In this document: piece by piece, positions 1-6,205 of the stretch
How the letters are laid out: every line of letters starts with the position of its first letter
Position numbering within the stretch: the first letter of the stretch is position 1
Assembly: GCA_003540955.1 (NCBI GenBank)
Contig: DPMX01000127.1
Location: 1 to 11,142 of the forward strand
Reading direction: 5' to 3'
Length of the DNA: 11,142 nt
From: Gammaproteobacteria bacterium
Lineage (GTDB): Bacteria > Pseudomonadota > Gammaproteobacteria > Ga0077536
Position numbers and translations under genes: made by a program
The notes under the pieces: generated by a model
Database searches by the model: none
What the model was told of the DNA's origin: nothing
Seen by the model: the letters and a program-made list of their open reading frames with translations, nothing else

Positions 1-814
1 TTGTATATGCTTTTGTAATCCCTAGGACATAATTCATCCAACGTGGCCCGCTGCCGGTTCCCGTACTACCAAAACCTGCAGTCGTATTCGATGAAGTTAC
101 ATAGGGATAAGTACCATGATCGATATCAAGTAGTGTGCCTTGCGCACCTTCAAATAGCATATTTAAATCCGCTTCGTGCATACCATAAATAATTTCAGCA
201 ACGTCAGCGACCATCACTTTAATCATTTCAGCAAACGCCATATGCTCGTCAAGGATTCGTTGGAAATCGAGGCGCTCCGCGCGATAATAGTTCGCAAGAA
301 CAAAGTTGTGATAGTCAAGTGTTTCACCAAGCTTAGAGGCGAAACGCTCTCGGTGGAGAAGATCAGCGACACGCAGTGCACGCCGCGCCGCCTTGTCTTC
401 ATACGCTGGCCCTATTCCGCGACCGGTCGTACCAATCGCTTTTGTGCCGCTGGCCCTCTCCCGAGCGGCATCGAGAGAAACATGGTAGGGCAAAATCAAA
501 GGGCACGCTTCACTTATCAGTAAGCGTTCCCGCGCCGGCACACCTTTACTTTCCAGCATTTCTATTTCTTCGATCAAGGCTGCTGGCGAAACTACAACCC
601 CGTTACCAATCAAGCAACTTACGTTATCACGCAGAATTCCAGAGGGAATCAAATGGAGGACAGTTTTCTCACCGTCAATTACGACGGTGTGCCCTGCATT
701 ATGCCCCCCTTGAAATCTGACAACAGCGTCAACACGGTCGGTCAACATGTCAACCACCTTACCTTTACCTTCGTCGCCCCATTGCGTACCGATAATTATG
801 ACTGACCGCCCCAC
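1..814 (-). CDS. purA: Adenylosuccinate synthetase (N-terminal part, runs off the window)
   Basis: This enzyme joins IMP and aspartate using GTP to give adenylosuccinate, the first committed step from IMP to AMP, in the cytoplasm. The first 271 codons are present and the gene continues past position 1. The start is a GTG at 814-812; an in-frame TAG at 826-824 leaves no earlier start, and the reading begins MGRSVIIIGTQWGDEGKGK, matching the E. coli N-terminus. The GTQWGDEGKGK nucleotide loop (residues 9-19, with the presumed catalytic Asp14) and GGHNAGHT (36-43, His42) are intact. Further conserved stretches are HLIPSGIL, EACPLIL, GTTGRGIGPAYED, FEGAQGTLLDIDHGTYPYVTSS and YVLGITKAYT. The frame is unbroken throughout. 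It starts 14 bases after the hisZ stop, so it is probably cotranscribed with hisZ. Only a weak ribosome binding site (TTAGG) is visible. Identification is secure; the C-terminal part cannot be judged. Confidence 0.97.
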   Translation of the reverse strand, partial: MGRSVIIIGTQWGDEGKGKVVDMLTDRVDAVVRFQGGHNAGHTVVIDGEKTVLHLIPSGILRDNVSCLIGNGVVVSPAALIEEIEMLESKGVPARERLLISEACPLILPYHVSLDAARERASGTKAIGTTGRGIGPAYEDKAARRALRVADLLHRERFASKLGETLDYHNFVLANYYRAERLDFQRILDEHMAFAEMIKVMVADVAEIIYGMHEADLNMLFEGAQGTLLDIDHGTYPYVTSSNTTAGFGSTGTGSGPRWMNYVLGITKAYT

Positions 815-828
815 AACGCTAGCCTAAC

Positions 829-2013
829 TTACGTATCCAAATCCTTAGCTTTCCACTCGTTTCCGTCTAGCACTAACTCCCCAGTGCAGTCGAAATCTAA
901 TGGGCCGCCAACTTGGCCGGGTAGCGCTTGAATCACCACCGTTCCATTCGATCGAAGTTCCGCAATTGTCTCGACAAGGCTAGGTTCGCTTCCAGATGGC
1001 GCATAAAGCTTTGCTCGCACCGGTTGTGGCACACCACATATGTGGACGAGATTCTTCAGATCCACACTAAATCCAGTGGCCGCACGGTAGCGTCCAAACT
1101 GCTCGCCAATGTTATCGTAGCGCCCTCCCCAGGCAATTCCTCGACCTTCTCCCGGGAAGTAGGCACCAAAAATTATCCCCGTGTGATAACGGTACCCTCG
1201 CAATTCGGCAAGATCGACATGAAAATCAACATCAGAAAAGTGATGGCAAAGCACCCCAAGAAGCTCGTCAAGCGAATCCAACGCGTTGACTACCGATTGA
1301 GGCGCCCTCGCCATAACTCGCTTAGCTTCAGCGACGATTTCTACCCCACCATTGAGACGCAGTAAATTCATTATTAAATCCGCAGTCGCGGTCTTAACAT
1401 CATTATCATTTATGCAATTAACTACCTCATCCGAAGCCTTCTGTAGGAGCGCCCCGAGCAATTTCTCGGCGGCATCTGAATCTAGCTCAGCAGCCTGAAC
1501 TAATGCATTAAAAATTCCCATATGACCGAGTTCTATAGTCACGTTAGATAAAGCCGTAAGTTGCAGCAGTTCCACCATCAAGGAAATCACTTCAGCATCA
1601 CTCTCGATGCCGGCGTGCCCGTACAGCTCTGCGCCAACTTGAAGAGGGTTCCGTGAACAACCGATTTTGTCAGCTCGTGCATGTAATATCGGGCCCACGT
1701 AACAGAGGCGCTGCGGCAAGTCGGTTGGAAGTCTGTGTGCATCAATCCGGGCAACTTGGGGCGTGATGTCTGCTCGGATTCCCATTAATCTCCCCGAGAC
1801 TTGATCCGTAATCTTAAACGTCTGCAGCTCTAAATCGCTGCTCCCGGAATACAGAGATTCGACGAATTCCACTAACGGCGGGGACACGAGCTGATAACCC
1901 CAGCTCGAGAATAAATCCAGGGCCTTCCGTCTTAGTTGCTCTAGCGACTCGGCGCTCGGGGGCAGAACGTCCTCTACACCATCCGGCAATAACCATCGTG
2001 CTCCATATTTCAT
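829..2013 (-). CDS. hisZ: ATP phosphoribosyltransferase regulatory subunit
   Basis: HisZ is a catalytically inactive histidyl-tRNA synthetase paralogue. It pairs with the short form of HisG to make the active, histidine-regulated first enzyme of histidine synthesis. The 394-residue protein has the class II synthetase-like fold signatures: LPDGVEDVLPP near the N-terminus (8-18), a motif-2-like GIRADITPQVARI (78-90) in the form typical of HisZ rather than the RxEGT of true synthetases, PLQVGAELYG (123-132), GYRYHTG (273-279) and a motif-3-like GGRYD (296-300) followed by RAATGFSVDL. Length fits the family. The ATG at 2013 is 3 bases after the DUF2065 stop, and purA follows after 14 bases, so the three are probably translated from one message. 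Its presence predicts a short, HisZ-dependent hisG elsewhere in this genome, which is an inference. Confusion with HisS is unlikely because of the altered motif 2 and the neighbourhood. Confidence 0.95.
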   Translation of the reverse strand: MKYGARWLLPDGVEDVLPPSAESLEQLRRKALDLFSSWGYQLVSPPLVEFVESLYSGSSDLELQTFKITDQVSGRLMGIRADITPQVARIDAHRLPTDLPQRLCYVGPILHARADKIGCSRNPLQVGAELYGHAGIESDAEVISLMVELLQLTALSNVTIELGHMGIFNALVQAAELDSDAAEKLLGALLQKASDEVVNCINDNDVKTATADLIMNLLRLNGGVEIVAEAKRVMARAPQSVVNALDSLDELLGVLCHHFSDVDFHVDLAELRGYRYHTGIIFGAYFPGEGRGIAWGGRYDNIGEQFGRYRAATGFSVDLKNLVHICGVPQPVRAKLYAPSGSEPSLVETIAELRSNGTVVIQALPGQVGGPLDFDCTGELVLDGNEWKAKDLDT

Positions 2014-2016
2014 GCG

Positions 2017-2202
2017 TTATTTCACCACGTACAAAACAAAGAGACCGGCCACCATACTTACCAACCCTACTATACGCATTGTTTTATCATTCATTTGCGC
2101 CGCTAACTTCATCGTGTGACGATAACGGGCTGGACTAAGAAATGGCAAGATGCCTTCAAAGACCAGAACCAACGCAATTCCCGCAAGCAGATCCTGCCAC
2201 AT
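2017..2202 (-). CDS. DUF2065 small inner-membrane protein (YjeT-like)
   Basis: A 61-residue protein of the DUF2065 family, whose function is not established. Two hydrophobic stretches are visible, roughly residues 5-22 (LLAGIALVLVFEGILPFL) and 43-60 (RIVGLVSMVAGLFVLYVV). They are joined by a short polar loop rich in Arg, Lys and Asn, so it should be a helical hairpin in the inner membrane. The motif EGILPFLSPARYR in the first helix and loop is typical of the family. In E. coli the equivalent gene yjeT lies between hflC and purA, the same context as here apart from the added hisZ. An AAGG ribosome binding site lies 7 bases before the ATG. The position behind hflKC suggests, without proof, a link to membrane protein quality control. 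Confidence 0.88.
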   Translation of the reverse strand: MWQDLLAGIALVLVFEGILPFLSPARYRHTMKLAAQMNDKTMRIVGLVSMVAGLFVLYVVK

Positions 2203-2224
2203 TGGCTATCCTTGATACCTTGAT
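2203..2224 (-). promoter_or_regulatory. Duplicated ribosome binding site before the DUF2065 gene
   Basis: On the minus strand the heptamer ATCAAGG occurs twice with an 8-base period (plus-strand CCTTGAT at 2210-2216 and 2218-2224). The proximal copy supplies AAGG 7 bases before the ATG at 2202 and is the likely Shine-Dalgarno site. The distal copy is too far away to serve the same start. The rest of the 46-base gap between hflC and this gene shows nothing else I can support. Confidence 0.5.
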
Positions 2225-2248
2225 GAATAGAGTCGCAGGTGCCCCGGT

Positions 2249-3112
2249 TTATGGCCCGGTAGGCTTCGTAAAATATTTAAAAAATTCAGAGTCCGGATCA
2301 AGTAGAAAAACATCATCACCATTTCTGAAGCTAGTCTTATACGCGTTCAAAGAGCGATAAAAGTCGTAAAACTCTGGGTTCCGATTATACGCGTCCGCAT
2401 AAATCTCTGCAGCAGCAGCGTCTCCGGCGCCACGCATCATTTCTGCATCGCGGTACGCCCGAGCTCCGACGACAGTGCGAGAACGGTCCGCGTCAGCCTT
2501 GATCGTAATCGATTCTTTCTCCCCCCGAGCACGGAACTCGCGGGCAACCCGAGAACGCTCAGAGCGCATGCGCTCGTAAACGTTTTGACTCACTTCGGCG
2601 GGAAGATCGATACGCTTTAATCGAACATCAACGATCTCCATTCCTAGCTCGTCTCCGCGTTCATCCGCTAATTTGGTGACTATATCCATTATCGTGCCGC
2701 GCTCACCGGACACTACTTCTTTCACCGTTCGCTCACCAAATTCACTGCGAAGCGCATCGTTAATCTTTTGGTACAGCAATATACCGGCACGTCGGGCGTC
2801 GCCACCAGTCGATATGTGGTATTTCACTACATCGTTGATCCGGTAACGTACGAACGAATCAACGATTACATCTTTTTTTTCCCCCGTCAAAAAGCGTTGC
2901 GGCTCCGAATCTAATGTCTGCAGTCGAATATCATATTTCTTTACATTCTGATAAATCGGGATTTTAAAGTACAAGCCCGGAGAAAAATCGAAGCGCTGGA
3001 TTTTACCGAGCTGGAATAAAATCGCACGTTCTTGCTCATAGACGCGAAACATCGATACCGATGCAATTCCGATAACGACAGCTAGAGCAATCAAAATTCG
3101 ATACAGCATCAT
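2249..3112 (-). CDS. hflC: HflC, SPFH-domain partner of HflK and modulator of FtsH
   Basis: HflC and HflK form a large periplasm-facing cage around the FtsH protease and modulate degradation of membrane proteins. The 287-residue protein has one N-terminal signal-anchor helix (about residues 3-22), then an SPFH/band-7 domain beginning VYEQERAILFQLGKI. Conserved points include PGLYFKIP (45-52), LTGEKKDVIVDSFVRYRI (75-92), and a long charged helical region from about 170 to 240 (VYERMRSERSRVAREFRARG and following) that would form the coiled coil. The C-terminal DPDSEFFKYF is typical of the family. The first ATG (3112) directly abuts the hflK TAG with no base between, and a second ATG follows at once, so translational coupling with hflK is likely. 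A GGGGGAAAAAAAA tract (plus strand 2873-2885) encodes the conserved G-E-K-K and could be prone to slippage. Confidence 0.97.
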   Translation of the reverse strand: MMLYRILIALAVVIGIASVSMFRVYEQERAILFQLGKIQRFDFSPGLYFKIPIYQNVKKYDIRLQTLDSEPQRFLTGEKKDVIVDSFVRYRINDVVKYHISTGGDARRAGILLYQKINDALRSEFGERTVKEVVSGERGTIMDIVTKLADERGDELGMEIVDVRLKRIDLPAEVSQNVYERMRSERSRVAREFRARGEKESITIKADADRSRTVVGARAYRDAEMMRGAGDAAAAEIYADAYNRNPEFYDFYRSLNAYKTSFRNGDDVFLLDPDSEFFKYFTKPTGP

Positions 3113-4270
3113 CTAACGTACCCCCCGCATACGACTATCGGTTCTGCTTTGGCTCGCGGAATCAACGTTTCGCGGGAACGAGTTGCCGGAGTCTGGCAAC
3201 AACTCTCGAGGGTTCGTATCCGGACGTCGACCAGAACCTCGTTCCATTAATTTGTCGATAGGCAGATACATCAGACTGTTTCCATTGTCATTGTCGAGCA
3301 TCACTTTAGGATTGTCGGACAGCACCTCTTCAATGGCATCTAGATATAAACGCTTGCGAGTCACTTCGGGGGCCTTCTCGTATTCAATTAATAATTGTTC
3401 AAAACGTCGCGCCTCACCTTCAGCTTCAGCAACAACCTGTTCCTGATAAGCTTGCGCTTCAAGTAAAATTCGCGCCGCCTCGCCTTGTGCTTTTTCGTCT
3501 ATTTCGTTACGGTAAGCTTCCGCTTCATTAATTCGCCGCTGCTCATCTTCTCGCGCCTTGATCGCATCATCGAATGATGCCTTCACCTCTTCGGGTGGTT
3601 TCGCTGGTTGCATATTGACACTTGTTACTTCGATGCCAGATTGGTAATTGTCTAGTATTTGTTGAATGAGGGCGATTGCACCAGTACCGATCTCGGCCCG
3701 GCCTTCAGTTATGACGAAATCAAGCGTACTCTGACCTATAATATCGCGTATCGCGCTCTCAGTTACCCGCTGTACTGTAGTGTCAGGATCGGCAATCTTG
3801 AACAGATAATTCTTTACGTCCTTGATTCGATATTGCACTGCCATCTCAACGTCAACTATATTCTCATCCCCAGTGAGCATCGTCGCATTAACTGTAAACG
3901 GTCTAATCTGTTGAACATTTATCTTAATAACTTCGTCTATTGGACGCGGGAATTGGAAATTCGGACCTGGCTGCAGAGTATTTACGTATTTTCCGAAGCG
4001 CATTACAACGCCCCGCTCGGCTGGCTCGATTCGCCAAAACGTCGCATAAACAAGTAAAGCAATAAGCAACAAGATAATGGCAAGCCACATTAGTGGAGAC
4101 AACCCTGCGCCGCCCGTTCCTGGGTTAGAAGGTCTTCCACCCCCGCCAAATAGGCCGCCAAGTTTGTCCTGCATTTTTCGGACGACTTCGTCTAGATCAG
4201 GAGGTCCATCATTCTTCTTGCGTCCCCCCCAGGGATCACGCTCTTTTTCGTCAGGATCGTCCCAGGCCAT
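3113..4270 (-). CDS. hflK: HflK, SPFH-domain partner of HflC and modulator of FtsH
   Basis: This is the larger subunit of the HflKC complex that encloses FtsH at the inner membrane. The 385-residue protein has the typical layout. A polar, glycine-rich cytoplasmic N-tail (MAWDDPDEKERDPWGG, later FGGGGRPSNPGTGGAG) is followed by one membrane helix at about residues 58-78 and an SPFH/band-7 domain starting IEPAERGVVMRFGKY (81-95). A long Glu/Ala/Arg-rich helical stretch follows, including EEVKASFDDAIKAREDEQRR. The family signature NSLMYLPIDKLMERG is near the C-terminus, and the last 35 residues or so are a Ser/Arg-rich, probably disordered tail. The ATG at 4270 has only a weak GAGA-type ribosome binding site. 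The 223-base gap upstream is the widest in the window, so hflK may have its own promoter or leader. The stop TAG touches the hflC start. Confidence 0.97.
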   Translation of the reverse strand: MAWDDPDEKERDPWGGRKKNDGPPDLDEVVRKMQDKLGGLFGGGGRPSNPGTGGAGLSPLMWLAIILLLIALLVYATFWRIEPAERGVVMRFGKYVNTLQPGPNFQFPRPIDEVIKINVQQIRPFTVNATMLTGDENIVDVEMAVQYRIKDVKNYLFKIADPDTTVQRVTESAIRDIIGQSTLDFVITEGRAEIGTGAIALIQQILDNYQSGIEVTSVNMQPAKPPEEVKASFDDAIKAREDEQRRINEAEAYRNEIDEKAQGEAARILLEAQAYQEQVVAEAEGEARRFEQLLIEYEKAPEVTRKRLYLDAIEEVLSDNPKVMLDNDNGNSLMYLPIDKLMERGSGRRPDTNPRELLPDSGNSFPRNVDSASQSRTDSRMRGVR

Positions 4271-4284
4271 TCAAATTTCTCAGT

Positions 4285-4410
4285 TTACGTCAGATTGATC
4301 ACTGAGCCTGTCGGAGTTGGTGCGCCTAATAACTGATGCCAAAACGAATCAGCAAACCGGTCCAATTCCAATAGACTCCCAAGGACGCCCGATTGTACGG
4401 GGCGCTGCAC
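4285..4410 (-). CDS. Possible 41-codon ORF of unknown function upstream of hflK
   Basis: A GTG at 4410 opens a 41-codon frame ending in TAA at 4285, 14 bases before the hflK ATG. Its translation (including SLLELDRFADSFWHQLLG) has a protein-like mix of residues with no low-complexity bias. The AGGAGG at 4435-4440 lies 24 bases before the GTG, too far for a normal start. A GGGAG at about 4376-4380 is closer to an internal TTG that would give about 28 codons. I do not recognise the product. It may be chance; an open frame this short in non-coding DNA is not unusual. Confidence 0.12.
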   Translation of the reverse strand: MQRPVQSGVLGSLLELDRFADSFWHQLLGAPTPTGSVINLT

Positions 4411-4440
4411 GCTTGTTCAATGCAGCAGGGAAGTCCTCCT
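4374..4440 (-). promoter_or_regulatory. Possible structured leader RNA with two competing closing stems
   Basis: Read on the minus strand, the segment begins with AGGAGG and contains two inner hairpins. One is GCTGCA/TGCAGC with an 11-base loop (plus 4404-4409 and 4421-4426). The other is CCCG/CGGG with a 6-base loop (4388-4391 and 4398-4401). They can be closed in two mutually exclusive ways. Either AGGAC pairs with GTCCT (4433-4437 with 4382-4386), which buries half of the AGGAGG, or GACTTCCC pairs with GGGAGTC with one bulged T (4428-4435 with 4374-4380), which leaves most of it free. Pairings are seen directly; a regulatory role is inference. I recognise no known riboswitch or attenuator class. 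Confidence 0.3.
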
Positions 4441-4493
4441 AAATCGTTATTTATAGTTAAACCACGTTAAATAGCACTGAACCGTTGTCGCTA

Positions 4494-5855
4494 TTAACTA
4501 CGCACGGTTTCCACGATCGCCGTGTCGCTCCCGATTTTTCCGATATTCTGGCCATCAGACTCAGGTACAACGTCAGATGTATCGACTTCAAACTCGACAT
4601 TTTCTATTAATGTATGCCACCTCGCCGATCCAAGCGTTACCTCAATTGCCCAGCCACCAGTCTCCAGGGGCGTGTCGTCGATGACCGCACCAAGTGAATA
4701 CAGCTGGGAACGTAAGCGGCCTCCACTTACCGGCAGTGTTATACGTTTGTGGACTTTAAACGCGTTTAATCGTTCGGCAATCGCCTCTAGCAGCAAATTT
4801 AGACCATCCCCTGTGTTAGCGGACACCCAAACTCGCGTTACATACCCATCACGGCCCCGCTCCACGTGCACATCAATCTCGTCGTGGAGATCGATTTTGT
4901 TAAAGACCTCTATCACGGGTGCGTTTCGTGCACCGACGCGTTCCAAGACATCTTGTACTTGACGCACATGGTCTGAGCGAGCCTCTGCAGTGCAGTCCAC
5001 GACATGTAGTAGTAATGCAGCGTCTTTCGTCTCTTCAAGAGTGGCTTTAAATGCAGCGATGAGTTCGGGCGGGAGATCCCGTATAAATCCAACAGTGTCG
5101 CTCAGAAGCACCGGATGCTCACCAGCAACGTTAAATCGGCGCAAAGTTGTATCGAGCGTTGCAAACAACTGATCCGCCGTGAAGTTATCGCTCCCGGTCA
5201 AACGATTGAAAAGCGTTGATTTTCCGGCATTAGTGTAGCCGACGATAGATACAGTGGACAGCATCGCCCTGGAACGCGAACGGACGCTTTGTTGACGCTG
5301 TCGATGCACTCCACTCAGTCGTTCATTAATCTGCTTGATTCGTTGGCCAATCATGCGGCGATCGGACTCCAGCTGCGTCTCACCAGGCCCCCGCAGACCA
5401 ATCCCACCTTTTTGGCGTTCGAGATGGGTCCACCCTCGCACTAGACGTGTGGATAAATGTCTTAATTGCGCCAGCTCGACCTGCAACTTTCCCTCGAAAG
5501 AACGTGCTCGCTGAGCGAAAATATCGAGAATTAAACGCGTTCGATCGATTACCCTGCATGCGAGCAGTTTCTCGAGGTTGCGCTCCTGGCCCGGCGAAAG
5601 TTCGTGATTTACCAATACGACCTCGACGTAATTTTTACGCAAAATCGCCTCTAGCATCGCAGCTTTCCCGGCCCCAATAAAAAACCGAGGGTCAGGGCGA
5701 ATGCGGCTGGTCCTAACAGTCTTCACAGGAACTGCTCCGGCCGAAATCACCAACTCGATAAATTCGTCTAGATCAGCTGTCGACTTGCCTGATTTAAAAT
5801 CAACATGAACCAGAACCGCCCGTTCGCCTGCTTTTGGGCGCTCAAACAATGGCAA
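4494..5855 (-). CDS. hflX: Ribosome-associated GTPase HflX
   Basis: HflX binds the 50S subunit, splits stalled or heat-damaged ribosomes and hydrolyses GTP. The protein has 453 residues. The N-terminal HflX domain includes ALVH-like AVLVHVDF, FFIGAGKA, VNHELSPGQERNLE and the highly conserved DRTRLILDIFAQRA (104-117) and GIGLRGPGETQLE (151-163). Then follow a coiled linker and the G domain: G1 GYTNAGKS (206-213), the G2 region ATLDTT, G3 DTVGF (253-257), G4 NKID (319-322) and G5 SAN (345-347). A roughly 30-residue acidic tail follows the C-terminal domain. No ATG lies near the N-terminus: an in-frame TGA at 5858-5856 precedes a TTG (5855), with another TTG at codon 3 (5849) that would give MFERP, as in relatives. 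Either could be the true start. It begins 11 bases after the hfq stop, so coupling is likely. Confidence 0.96.
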   Translation of the reverse strand: MPLFERPKAGERAVLVHVDFKSGKSTADLDEFIELVISAGAVPVKTVRTSRIRPDPRFFIGAGKAAMLEAILRKNYVEVVLVNHELSPGQERNLEKLLACRVIDRTRLILDIFAQRARSFEGKLQVELAQLRHLSTRLVRGWTHLERQKGGIGLRGPGETQLESDRRMIGQRIKQINERLSGVHRQRQQSVRSRSRAMLSTVSIVGYTNAGKSTLFNRLTGSDNFTADQLFATLDTTLRRFNVAGEHPVLLSDTVGFIRDLPPELIAAFKATLEETKDAALLLHVVDCTAEARSDHVRQVQDVLERVGARNAPVIEVFNKIDLHDEIDVHVERGRDGYVTRVWVSANTGDGLNLLLEAIAERLNAFKVHKRITLPVSGGRLRSQLYSLGAVIDDTPLETGGWAIEVTLGSARWHTLIENVEFEVDTSDVVPESDGQNIGKIGSDTAIVETVRS

Positions 5856-5860
5856 TCACC

Positions 5861-5878
5861 ACGGAGTCAATCCTCCGT
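5861..5878 (-). promoter_or_regulatory. Hairpin across the hfq stop codon and the hflX start region
   Basis: Minus-strand ACGGAG-GATTGA-CTCCGT is a perfect 6-bp stem with a 6-base loop. The hfq TGA stop (5869-5867) lies in the loop. The 5' arm with the first loop base makes GGAGG, the best Shine-Dalgarno match ahead of the TTG start of hflX. If folded, the hairpin would occlude that site; ribosomes finishing hfq would open it. This fits translational coupling but is inferred from the sequence only. Confidence 0.45.
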
Positions 5879-6127
5879 AATTCCAGTTTCGTCGTCACCC
5901 TCCTCATCCGTCCGAGGAAGCTTGACATTACGACTGGGCACCACAGTCGAGATAGCGTGCTTGTAGACCATTTGGCTGACGGTACTTTTTAATAAAATTA
6001 CAAATTGATCGAACGATTCGATTTGCCCTTGGAGCTTGATGCCATTGACGAGATATATTGAAACCTGAACTCGTTCCTTCCTCAGCGCATTTAAAAAAGG
6101 TTCTTGTAGGGACTGTCCTTTGGTCAT
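5867..6127 (-). CDS. hfq: RNA chaperone Hfq
   Basis: Hfq is the hexameric Sm-like protein that pairs small RNAs with target mRNAs. The 86-residue protein keeps the core almost unchanged: KGQSLQ (3-8), LNALRKERV (12-20; the arginine rim reads RKER), YLVNGIKLQGQIESFDQFVILL (25-46, Sm1) and YKHAISTVVPSR (55-66, Sm2). Key RNA-contact residues Q8, Y25, K31, F39, Q41, K56 and H57 are present. Compared with E. coli there are D9E, R17K and N48S changes. The C-terminal tail is short and very acidic: 8 of the last 13 residues are Asp or Glu. The ATG at 6127 has a strong AAGGAG 7 bases upstream, the clearest ribosome binding site in the window. It follows miaA by 78 bases, room for a local promoter, as in E. 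coli where hfq has several, though I see no clear one. Confidence 0.98.
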   Translation of the reverse strand: MTKGQSLQEPFLNALRKERVQVSIYLVNGIKLQGQIESFDQFVILLKSTVSQMVYKHAISTVVPSRNVKLPRTDEEGDDETGITED

Positions 6128-6162
6128 GGTATTTCTCCTTACTATTTCTTGTTGTTCTATTA
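6128..6162 (-). promoter_or_regulatory. A-rich ARN leader with the hfq ribosome binding site
   Basis: The minus-strand leader reads AACAACAAGAAA (plus 6145-6156), four consecutive A-purine-N triplets, then AGTAAG (6138-6143), then the AAGGAG Shine-Dalgarno (6135-6140) running into AGAAAT. ARN triplets are the known binding pattern of the Hfq distal face, and E. coli Hfq is known to repress its own translation. The arrangement suggests autoregulation here too. The motif is seen; binding is inferred. Confidence 0.45.
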
Positions 6163-6205
6163 AGACGAAATCCTTGCAATAGGTCCTCTGATATCCCTCT
6201 TATCC

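Larger units (their letters stand above)
4271..4493 (-). other. Intergenic region upstream of hflKC, possible promoter
   Basis: This 223-base stretch between hflX and hflK is far longer than its neighbours in the window. On the minus strand an AT-rich segment holds TATAAA (plus 4450-4455), a possible -10 box, but I see no good -35 at 16-18 bases. The same segment contains a perfect dyad, TAAAT-CGTT-ATTTA (4440-4453). Downstream lie a consensus-like AGGAGG (4435-4440) and the paired element listed separately. If transcription starts near 4443, hflK would have a leader of roughly 170 bases. No T-run terminator follows hflX on this strand. The promoter call is weak and rests on composition and the -10-like box only. 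Confidence 0.3.

Noticed and set aside
176..720. Two overlapping plus-strand frames of about 115 codons
   Set aside because: They are antisense to purA, whose minus-strand frame is open and conserved from 814 to the window edge.
1..814. Possible frameshift or broken purA
   Set aside because: Codon-by-codon reading from the GTG at 814 to the edge gives an uninterrupted match to PurA; the gene is only cut by the window end.
928..1365. Plus-strand open frame of 145 codons
   Set aside because: It lies wholly antisense to hisZ, has no recognisable family and no ribosome binding site I can support. It is a shadow of hisZ coding sequence.
3659..4057. Plus-strand open frame of 132 codons
   Set aside because: Antisense to hflK, in sequence fully explained by the SPFH domain; no independent evidence of coding.
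4382..4437. tRNA-like cloverleaf in the hflX-hflK gap, suggested by a GTTCAA on the plus strand
   Set aside because: The arm around GTTCAA has a 10-base or longer loop instead of 7, and no acceptor, D or anticodon arms of proper size can be drawn.
4522..4962. Plus-strand open frame of 146 codons
   Set aside because: Antisense to the conserved hflX GTPase domain, Ser/Arg/Thr-rich as expected for a shadow frame, and without any known motif.
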